Assembly: GCA_002786065.1 (NCBI GenBank)
Contig: NHNY01000001.1
Coordinates: forward strand, 744,001 to 808,000
Direction: 5' to 3'
Source: Microcyclospora pomicola
Taxonomy: Eukaryota > Ascomycota > Dothideomycetes > Capnodiales
DNA length: 64,000 nucleotides
The notes under the pieces were generated by a model. It worked only from the letters and a program-made list of their open reading frames with translations. It had not been told where the DNA came from and did not search any database. Shown in pieces: positions 42,302-50,900 of the stretch; position 1 is the first letter of the stretch, and each line of letters opens with the position of its first letter. Both the position numbers and the translations under genes were made by a program.

Positions 42302-43237
42302 TCAAAACCAGGATAGCGTCCATAAAGCAGGCAGATTGGGCCATCTTTCTTGCCACGCTGCCAGTACATCAGGCACTTTCTCGTCAAAGCCATGTCGTGC
42401 ACTTGCGTGCCCGGCATCGAACCCGTTGACCCCTCCAGCGACACTCTCGAAAGCCTTTCTCTCCTCGTTGGCAGCAGCATTGAGAGCGTCGGCCAGCTCC
42501 AGTATCGCTCGCCCTCCCACAAGCGCCTCCTCATGATTGTCCTTGATATCCACGTTGAAGACGTGGACAGGCCTGTTCAAGGGCGATCCTCGATTGAGTA
42601 AATCGTCTACCACAGCTTCCCAACACCGATCTTCACAAGTTATGACAATGTCAACCACGCCTGCCTCTGTGCCTTGCGAACCTTTGTCCGTGGTGTATTC
42701 CGATTCATCTGTCGCGCCCAGCCGCTTCCCTACCCGCGGCACGCCCACGCGCCAATCTTGCCATCTCTCCGGGCCCCATTTCACACCTTTGTTCCTCTCC
42801 AGCATTGGCAGGATGCCGTTGGCGCGATATAGCCGTTGATCCTTTGAGGCAAGCTCATCATACATGTTCGCATAGCTCGTGCTGTTAAAGTTGTACACAT
42901 TCGGTTGAGAAATAGAAGCGCCTGGTAGGCGGACTAACGAGCCTGTACCGAAGGATATTGTTGGATATGGCGTGGGCGCTGTGGTGAGGCGGAGATGAGC
43001 TTCCATCGAACGGTTATTGTTGCTCGCGCAAACCGTACAGAACTTGAGCTTGAAACCGCCTTCTTCATCTTTCTGCTCCATAGAACCCTGGCCGTTGACT
43101 TGTGTTGGTCTTGGCTGCTCCGTACGCGGTTGTGCATCATTAGTCCCGTCAGCACCGAAGCTGTTCGTCTCTGCTTGTGGATCTTGGACAGGAGGCGGTG
43201 GTGGAGGAGGCGGTCGCCGCCGCGGATCAGATGCCAT
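42302..43237 (-). CDS. SSU72: RNA polymerase II CTD phosphatase Ssu72
   Basis: Phosphatase that removes Ser5 phosphate from the polymerase II tail and works with the cleavage/polyadenylation factor. It has 311 residues from the ATG at 43237; the frame upstream has no other ATG before a GTG. The low-molecular-weight-type active site is intact: [16 protein letters not shown] (Cys-x5-Arg-Ser) at about residue 66. The general-acid loop reads [17 protein letters not shown]. An N-terminal extension of about 60 residues has a run of eight prolines and is disordered. The end [22 protein letters not shown] resembles the family terminus. It is divergent from RAV1. Confidence 0.94.
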   Translation of the reverse strand: MASDPRRRPPPPPPPPVQDPQAETNSFGADGTNDAQPRTEQPRPTQVNGQGSMEQKDEEGGFKLKFCTVCASNNNRSMEAHLRLTTAPTPYPTISFGTGSLVRLPGASISQPNVYNFNSTSYANMYDELASKDQRLYRANGILPMLERNKGVKWGPERWQDWRVGVPRVGKRLGATDESEYTTDKGSQGTEAGVVDIVITCEDRCWEAVVDDLLNRGSPLNRPVHVFNVDIKDNHEEALVGGRAILELADALNAAANEERKAFESVAGGVNGFDAGHASARHGFDEKVPDVLAAWQERWPNLPALWTLSWF

Positions 43238-43689
43238 GTTATGAGCGTGTAAGATCTTCACAATGGAGCTTCTAGTACGATTTGTGGTTTGGCTGTCTCG
43301 GTTCTTGGTTTGTGTGTAGCCACACGTGAGGTATAACGACAAACAGTACGCCTCAGGCACCAACTCTAATGATCCGCAACACGCGTTCTACCCAGATCAC
43401 AAGAAACCCGCAACAGTCGCCTGTAGGTTGCCGCCTCCAGGTGCCAGTACTCTGACTTTCCTTCTGCTGGGTGAAGTGTCCGCCCACATGTAATGGAGGA
43501 CTTCATCTGACTGAGCCACGGTGCGGGACCACCCGCACAGCTGCCATGCGCCTCAAACTCAAAACATAACTCGCATGTGATTGCAGTGGACGTCAATGTC
43601 GTGATATCTATCGCCCTACAGGTCCGATGCTTTCGACAAGACTTTGTGAGTTTGGTCTCGGTGCATAGAATGCGATAAGCTCTCATGCA
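43238..43689. promoter_or_regulatory. divergent promoter SSU72 / RAV1
   Basis: 452 bp between divergent starts. A CACGTG E-box lies at 43323-43328. No other feature is recognised. Confidence 0.45.
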
Positions 43690-46600
43690 ATGCCTCCGAC
43701 CTTACAAGGAGGCACTTTCGATCAAGTCCATCCTGGCGCACCTACTGAGACCTTCCAATGTGTCACCACCTTTGTCTTTCGTCACAAGCGCTACATTGCG
43801 TACATCTCTGGCCGCCAGCTAAGCTTCCTGGCCGGTCCTACAGATTTCGTACAAGCCCTGACTTTTGAAGATGAGGTGCACGCTGTGCTAGCAGATGAAG
43901 TCACTGGAAAGGTAGCTCTAATAGCAGGAGCGAACACCACATATATCCTGCAACCCGTAGCCGAAGGCTGGCACAAAGTATGGTGGGAGAAAAAGCTGAG
44001 CCTTCACTCCGGTGACATTCAAGATGAGTTGAGGTGTTTGGGGTGGGGATCAGATGGCGAGATACTTGTGGGAGGAAGCAGGCAGATGAGTCTGTATTCG
44101 ACGACACCAGCGTCTCGAACGGCAACGCCGCAAGCACCCAAACCTGATGGAGAGGTCGTATATGAGCGGAGACCGCTATGGACGAAAGCTGTGGCCTCTC
44201 CGGTTCGTCGAGCAGGTTTCAGCCCGAGCGGAGGCTTGATCGCAACGTCAGGAGATTGCGACAGGCTTGTAAAGATATGGCGACGTTTATCCTTTGAGGA
44301 AGCATTGTTTGATTACTGCTATCTACCTCACGAAGGTGTGGTGACGTATTTCGAGTGGAGGACAATGAACCAGCATGCAGAAGAAAGGAGAGGAAGTGGT
44401 ATATCTGGTCGTCATGATGAGGAATCGGAGGTTCTTTACACCATTGCATCGGACGGGGTATTGAGAGTATGGAGGACGGGAGGGCTGCACGATCTTGAGA
44501 TTGTAGCACTGCACAAAAGCATAGATCTAGTCGGCGCAATTCCACAATCGCCGTCATTGTCGAGCAAGAACGGTGTCGTGAAGCCAACGAGATACGCCTG
44601 CATCTTAGCTTCTGACTGTTTCAGTGACGCTGTGACTGCTTCTGTCGGCAGACAACTTGGTAGCAGCCAAGTCAGTCACTCACTCGAGCATTTGAAGGAA
44701 GTCGTCACACAGTCCCCGGATGTGGTCCTCACACTTGATGGACAAGGACGGATGTCTGCTTGGGGTCTACAAAGCATTGGACATAAGCGCAGGCCAGATG
44801 TCACAGACTCGAGTATGCCCTTCCACATCGCCCACACCGAAGGACTAGGAGTGAGGATTCCGGAGCAAAGCAACGCTGTGCTCTCGTCATGGTTCCAAGA
44901 AGACGAATTCAACCTGGTCATCCATGACTTCTCCGGCACCGTCTCTTGGTGGCAAGGTCGGACGGAAGTCCTGTTCTCTCCTTCAGCGGCCGGGCAGGAC
45001 AGGCTGAGATGTGTGACAACATGGAGTGGAGGAAACGAGAGGCTGAAGGACGTTCAGCTTGATCACCAAAATTCAAAGCTAGTGATACGGGAAGTAAGCG
45101 GAGCACTGGCAAACTGGACCATATCTCAAGACAGCTTGCAACCTGAACAACCGTCAGCAAGTAGGCAGCCACCCACATGGGAGGTTGACGACGCTGAAGC
45201 TGAGACGCACACAGTCATTGCCGACCCCAGTGTTGTTGCCAGTAACCAGGAGTTGATAGTCATGGCTTCGGCCAACGGCGAACGACTGACTGTAGTCGAG
45301 CGAAGAGATGGGCATGTGGAACACGAACAAACGCTCGATGGAAAAGCGAAGCACTTGGCTCTCCTTTCCACTTCTCCCCTTATCAGCTTCCTCGCTGTGG
45401 GATTTGATACCCGTGTCACGATCCTTGTACGGAGTCGGTATGAGCGTCGTATCAACGATGGCAATACATGGACACCTCTCAAGACCATATCGGTTGAGGG
45501 AGTGGGCTTACATATCAGCTCCATTGCATGGATCCCCGATGGGCGTCTGATTACGGTGCTTGGAAATGGAATATTGATAGCTAACAACAAGCTCGTTCTG
45601 GCAGACTTGCAGCCAGATCTGCGAGAACTACTGGATTTTGGTGTGGAAGAAGGCCATCCTATGACCATCACAAGATTCGCATCTGTGCTAAGGAAGCATC
45701 TGCCTCTATGGCATCCTGCATTCCTACAGAATCTAGTTGTACATGGCAGGATCCAAACTGCGATAGAATTACTGCAGAAGCTTCTCGCCAAGTTGAAATT
45801 CTGGAGTGAAGGCGACGAGCTACACATGTTGGCTGGTGCAGATGTGGAAGCGTTCGTTGGCGACTCACAAGCTCACGAGATTCCTCCATTCAGCCAGGAT
45901 CTGGTTGATGAAATGATTGGACAACTGACGGAGAAGAAACTACCAATGCTCTCTGCCATACAACAAATCGACTTGCAAAAAGTGATCAGAACGATTGCGT
46001 ACATCTGCGCGCATGCTCGCGGTCTCGATGTCTTTGCTGTACGGTACCTTTTCAACTGGAAATTGCAATTACTACATGCTGCAGAAGAGCCCGCCTCGCC
46101 AGCCGATGGACAGATCAATGGCGGGCATGATGATCGTCGAGCACCTAGCACTGCGTTCGCTCCACATATGCATTGGCAAGATATCGCTATGGTCTATCAC
46201 AGCAAGACCCAACAAGCTCTTCTAGACATCCTAATACTTCATTATGACAACAAAATCACATGGACGACTGCTCGAGCCCTGGGCCTTACTGCCTGGATCG
46301 CTGACCGCGAGGCACTGGCGACAGTCTTCGAAGCTTTGGCCCAGAGCGCGTACCGTGCATCAGATCCGCCAGAGCCGATCAATGCCAGTCTATTCTTCCT
46401 TGCCTTACACAAGAAGACCACTTTGCTAGGTCTCTGGAGGATTGCAACATGGCATAAAGAGCAGCGAGCGACCGTCAACTTCCTCAAGCGTGACTTTGAG
46501 AAGGCCGATGCTAAGACCGCTGCCAAGAAGAATGCATACGCTCTCATGGGTAAGCGCAGGTTCGAGTATGCCGCAGCATTCTTCCTGCTGGCGGACGACC

Positions 46601-47364
46601 CTGCAAGCGCTGTCGGTGTTTTAGCAACGCAGTGCGAGGACATCATGCTGGCTGTAGCCGTAGCACGATTATACGGCGAGGGCATTGCGAGACTCGTCGA
46701 TGACCGTCTGCTGCCACAAGCGATCAAGAGTGGAGACCGATGGTATACTGCTTGGTGTCATACTATAGTAGCTCGACCGCAGAATGTCCTCTCTGCGCTC
46801 ATCACGCCTCTCAAAGGACCTGTGATGTGGTGGCAGGATGACCCGCTTACTCTACTTCTATATCAACATCTTCGTGGAGCCCTTCCATCAACGGCGGAGG
46901 AGTACCACGCTATCTCTCGTGCGGCACGGATCTTGCACCGTATGGGTCTGTCGCTTATGGCGTTGGATCTGGTGAGGAATTGGAAGTTCAAACACGCGTC
47001 CCATTCAACAGTGTTTCCGACCATGAGGAACTCTAGCGCCACAGAAGCTGAGGAGAATGGCACATCGTTAGGGATACCAGATGTCGGAAAGCTATCTATG
47101 CTTGACGACTTCGCCTCGCCCTCGCCACCCACACCCGCTCAATCTGAGCCGCCTTCCATGTTGGACAGCTTCGCAGCTTCAACTCCTGTCGTAGACGAGA
47201 AGGCTGCACGGGAAGCCAAAGCCGCCGAATTGCTTGCGAAACTCAGAGCTAAGAAGTCAGCCTCGAGCAGCCAGCAGGGTGTGAAAGAGGAGAAGGAAAA
47301 GAGAGCCCCGACTCAGTTCAAGGAGCCTGACGCAAGTAGTCTGTTGGATAGCTTTGGGCTGTGA
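43690..47364 (+). CDS. RAV1: RAVE complex subunit Rav1 (DMX-like)
   Basis: Scaffold that reassembles the vacuolar/endosomal proton ATPase V1 and Vo parts. It is an intronless protein of 1224 residues. The first half is a WD40-type propeller region: RHKRYIAYISGRQLSFLAG, GFSPSGGLIATSGDCDRLVKIW, EVLYTIASDGVLRVWRTGG and DVVLTLDGQGRMSAWGL. The C-terminal half has the conserved Rav1 helical domain with FLALHKKTTLLGLWRIATWH, FLKRDFEKADAKTAAKKNAY, ALMGKRRFEYAAAFFLLADD and LGVLATQC-like segments. The tail ends with two SMLDDF/SMLDSF motifs and a final SSLLDSFGL, a recurring short linear motif. Length is close to fungal orthologues. Confidence 0.92.
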   Translation: MPPTLQGGTFDQVHPGAPTETFQCVTTFVFRHKRYIAYISGRQLSFLAGPTDFVQALTFEDEVHAVLADEVTGKVALIAGANTTYILQPVAEGWHKVWWEKKLSLHSGDIQDELRCLGWGSDGEILVGGSRQMSLYSTTPASRTATPQAPKPDGEVVYERRPLWTKAVASPVRRAGFSPSGGLIATSGDCDRLVKIWRRLSFEEALFDYCYLPHEGVVTYFEWRTMNQHAEERRGSGISGRHDEESEVLYTIASDGVLRVWRTGGLHDLEIVALHKSIDLVGAIPQSPSLSSKNGVVKPTRYACILASDCFSDAVTASVGRQLGSSQVSHSLEHLKEVVTQSPDVVLTLDGQGRMSAWGLQSIGHKRRPDVTDSSMPFHIAHTEGLGVRIPEQSNAVLSSWFQEDEFNLVIHDFSGTVSWWQGRTEVLFSPSAAGQDRLRCVTTWSGGNERLKDVQLDHQNSKLVIREVSGALANWTISQDSLQPEQPSASRQPPTWEVDDAEAETHTVIADPSVVASNQELIVMASANGERLTVVERRDGHVEHEQTLDGKAKHLALLSTSPLISFLAVGFDTRVTILVRSRYERRINDGNTWTPLKTISVEGVGLHISSIAWIPDGRLITVLGNGILIANNKLVLADLQPDLRELLDFGVEEGHPMTITRFASVLRKHLPLWHPAFLQNLVVHGRIQTAIELLQKLLAKLKFWSEGDELHMLAGADVEAFVGDSQAHEIPPFSQDLVDEMIGQLTEKKLPMLSAIQQIDLQKVIRTIAYICAHARGLDVFAVRYLFNWKLQLLHAAEEPASPADGQINGGHDDRRAPSTAFAPHMHWQDIAMVYHSKTQQALLDILILHYDNKITWTTARALGLTAWIADREALATVFEALAQSAYRASDPPEPINASLFFLALHKKTTLLGLWRIATWHKEQRATVNFLKRDFEKADAKTAAKKNAYALMGKRRFEYAAAFFLLADDPASAVGVLATQCEDIMLAVAVARLYGEGIARLVDDRLLPQAIKSGDRWYTAWCHTIVARPQNVLSALITPLKGPVMWWQDDPLTLLLYQHLRGALPSTAEEYHAISRAARILHRMGLSLMALDLVRNWKFKHASHSTVFPTMRNSSATEAEENGTSLGIPDVGKLSMLDDFASPSPPTPAQSEPPSMLDSFAASTPVVDEKAAREAKAAELLAKLRAKKSASSSQQGVKEEKEKRAPTQFKEPDASSLLDSFGL

Positions 47365-47954
47365 GACAGTTTGTGTTCTAGATGGGAGGGACTAATGTAT
47401 CAGCTTAAGCTGGGGTCCGTATACGTAGGCATAATAGTTCCGAAGGCCATCCTTTGCTTCCACTTGCCCCATGCTGTTGTGTGTCAAGTGGCTTCGCATT
47501 CTGTACAGTGTACAAGGGTAACGAATCAAAAGCTAACAAACGTGATGTACCGTTCACTCGGGTAGATTGAATAAATTATCAATAATGACTCCTTTGTCCA
47601 TCTCAACATCACTGTCGACCGGGCCTTGTTACACGATGTCAGGTACTCTATACCAAGAAAATGGACTCGTCCATCAACATGGGAAACGAAAATGAAACGT
47701 TACGAAGGTAGAGTCGTGTTATCATCTCGTATTCGTCTTGTTGCTGACACCGCTAGGTAAGACATCAAACAGAACGATTTCAACCCGCCCAATGCTACCA
47801 GATTCATGCTTGACAACGCCAGTAGAATATACGAATCCTCCAAGCACAGCGAAACAACCGTGTCCTTCGTCATCACACCTAAAAGGTGGAGGCTTTCTTC
47901 CCACCAACGCCCTGCTGCAACAGATCCACAAGTCTAAGTACACAACCCATTGCT
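47365..47954. other. convergent 3' region RAV1 / IQG1
   Basis: 590 bp between two 3' ends. Two short frames on opposite strands at 47722-47980 are mutual shadows. No gene or repeat is seen. Confidence 0.45.
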
Positions 47955-50900
47955 TCACTCGTCACGATAGAACTTCTTGAAGACCAGATGTAATAGCAAA
48001 TTCACCGCCAGCCTTGCCTCCGCTCCCTCTTCAAACACGTTGATCGAGTTCCGGTTGTCATACTGTGCTTGTAGTAAGTCGTCGAGGAGCAAATTTGCAC
48101 TTGCGCCGGGAAGCATCATGCTCCCCGAGCTGGCCTCAAGATGAAAAACTCCGACCTCATCTGAGGAAACGACGAGGTTGAGTTGACCCCAATGCTCATG
48201 TGCATAGTTGTCCCAACTGAGGAGAACACCCTTGTCCGCGAGTTGACGCGCAGAATACTTATATGAGCCAAATTTGGGCTGGCGGCCTGCTCGTTCGAGC
48301 TCGCGCTCATGGGACCACTGCTTGGTGAACGGCAGTATGAACTTGTGCTTGCTCCCTTTTTTAGAGGCGAGAGTATGGAGACATTGCTCAATGTAGTCGT
48401 TGTAGCTCTTGAGCTGATCCTCAAGGAAGTTGGCTTTAGCGTCAAGTTGAGCGAGCGTTGCGCGTGTGGCCTCGACTTCACGCTGGCGCTCCAGGCGTCG
48501 ACGATGCTTCTGCCGTATGTCGGACGCCAATGCATTGAGGATCTCCTGATAGTTATTGTGCCGGCTGACACGGAACTGGGCAGGGGTTGATGGCTGCTCA
48601 AGCATAAGGATGTTCTCAAGGGCACTGGATTTGAGCTCGGCATATGTCATTCCCTCCAGATCGAAAAGATCACGTCGATCATCGGAGACAGCGGAAGGTG
48701 CCTCGGAGTACACTGACTGTGCTCTAGCGCCACGAAAAGAGCCTCTTGGGTCAAAAGTCGAAAGCGGTCGTTTAGGTTGCCGTCGAGTGTCGCGTTCCTT
48801 GTCTGCAGCTTCTTCTCGCACAAGTCGTATCCAGTTATCCGCATCCTCGTGGCTGATCGGGCGGGTAAGTATCTCCATGAGACTTGTGCCAGACTGGACC
48901 TTGATGATGTAAAGTACCAAGCGTTTGGTAGCCGTGAAAATTTGTCGCGCCTCTGCATTAGGATCCTCCTGGACCGCGTATCTCGACTTTAGAGTAAGAG
49001 TGATCTCGCCTCCACGCGCGGCTCCAGTCAAATCATTCTCGTTGCTCTTTGCTGAGCCTAGATCCGTGAGAAGCTCCCTGAGAGGGTCATCTCTCACAGC
49101 AATAACTGCTTGCAAGTTGTCGGTGATCATGGTGTGAAGAGCGAAAATATCTGTTAGCTTGATGTATAGAGTCGGTCTCGTGCGAGAATAGAATTCGCTG
49201 AACTGGTCAGCATCAAAGTGCTCATCAGTCGACGGCATGTTGAAAACATGATGCAAGCTTTCATGCCATCTCTCGAGCGATTCTGAAACCCAGTTGTTCA
49301 GGGGTTGGAGATACATGTTCTCCGCGCCAAAGAGTCGACCTGCAATTACTTGGCCTAGGACTGTAATGACTTGGCCAAGATTGCGCTTGTGCTGAGGGCT
49401 AAGACCACGATCTATCACACCCCACATCTCTGGTTCCTTGAGAGAAGGCAACAAGTATGCTTTCCACAGCCAATTGCCGGCGAGCATGGCTAGATGGGTT
49501 GCATCTTCCTGCGGAAATTGCTTGCGAAGTGCGCGGTACTGCTCCGTGGCCACGAAGCGGATGCCGAATGGCATGCGTTGCATAGTTTCCTCGAATGCCA
49601 AGAAGAAGGCGTCGCAAAGATCGCGAAGGTCTTGTAGGTGTTGAACATATGTAGGCCTGACATCGCTTTCGCGGATAGCAATCTCTCTTGGCAAGTCTCG
49701 CGGGCGACTGCAAGCTCGGCCAGTGGAAAGCTCCTCGTTGTTCAAGATCGCGTGGTATATCTGCAATGGATCACTCTCAAGGTCTAGGTGATCCTGGCCA
49801 CAGATTCCTTCTTTGACTAAGCTACCGAGCAATAGCTTCGAGTATGCTCGATATGTCGGGCTACGCAAGTATGTCATCAGGAGTCGTTGGTAGAAGGAGC
49901 CATTTTGCTGCCTGAGGAAATCTTCAAGATTTTGTGCAGAGGTGACAGCTTGTTGTGCGCTCTCCGCCAGAACCTTGAGCAGGAGATGCTCTTCGCGACT
50001 CTTTTGCGCATATCCGAATAAAGTCATTACGAGCCTCTCCGTGTTCTTCACTTCTTTCTCTGCCATGCCACGCTTACCAAGCTGGAAAAGCAGTCGTGCA
50101 AGATAGCCTGGCTGTGTTTGGAGCATGAAGAAAAGCTCTTCGTATCCAGTCAGCTTTTTCCGCGATGATTTGTTGAGCGCCTTCAAGTCCACCCCAGGAC
50201 CATTCTGCAATGTGCTTCCCGTCCGAAGAAGCTGTGATGCTGAACCACCGAAGTGCTTCTGATGCTTAACGACCTCGTCTAGTGTGATTTTATTCTTGAC
50301 CAGGAGCGCGATCTTGACGTCCAGCCCTTCGACATAACTTTCGACAAGCTCATTCCGTCGTACACTTTCAATCACTTGTCTCCAAAGTCGTTCGGCCTCC
50401 AGTTCACCCTCAAATTCGAGGTTTGAGTCCGTGAGGAGGTGTAAGTGGCGCCTCACGACCGGTAAAGGTGGATTTTTGCCATTGACCAGTGATTGGTAAC
50501 TTTCACCCTGCTGCTTTCCTCGAACAAACGATTGAAGCTTGATGACCTTTTGTATGTTTTGGTGATAGTGCTGGCGCTTCTCTTCGAACTTTGACCTGAC
50601 CATGAAGGCTCGGCAAGCTGTTTGGAACTCAACGATGGTTTGCTCATTGTCTTCGAGGTCCATAAGCAGGTTTCCAACCTTGCCACGACAAATCATAGCG
50701 CGAGCTAGGCCCTGTAGCAGCAGCATACTCTCGTTTTCCTTTTCGAGGGCCATCAATTGTTCATAAATGCGTTGTCGCTCGAGGTACGCACGAGCGGATG
50801 ATTGAAAGTTCAGAATGCCGATCTCTTCATCCTCTAGAATGGCCAATTGTCTTCCGATGGCCTGTCTTTGCAACATAGCTCGTGCAAAGGCTTGTATCTG

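Noticed and set aside
45126-45827. 233-codon frame antisense to RAV1
   Set aside because: Serine/arginine-rich shadow of a well-supported gene with no domain or start context.
47722-47980. Two overlapping short frames on opposite strands between RAV1 and IQG1
   Set aside because: They are mirror images of the same DNA with no protein-like pattern, in a normal convergent 3' region.
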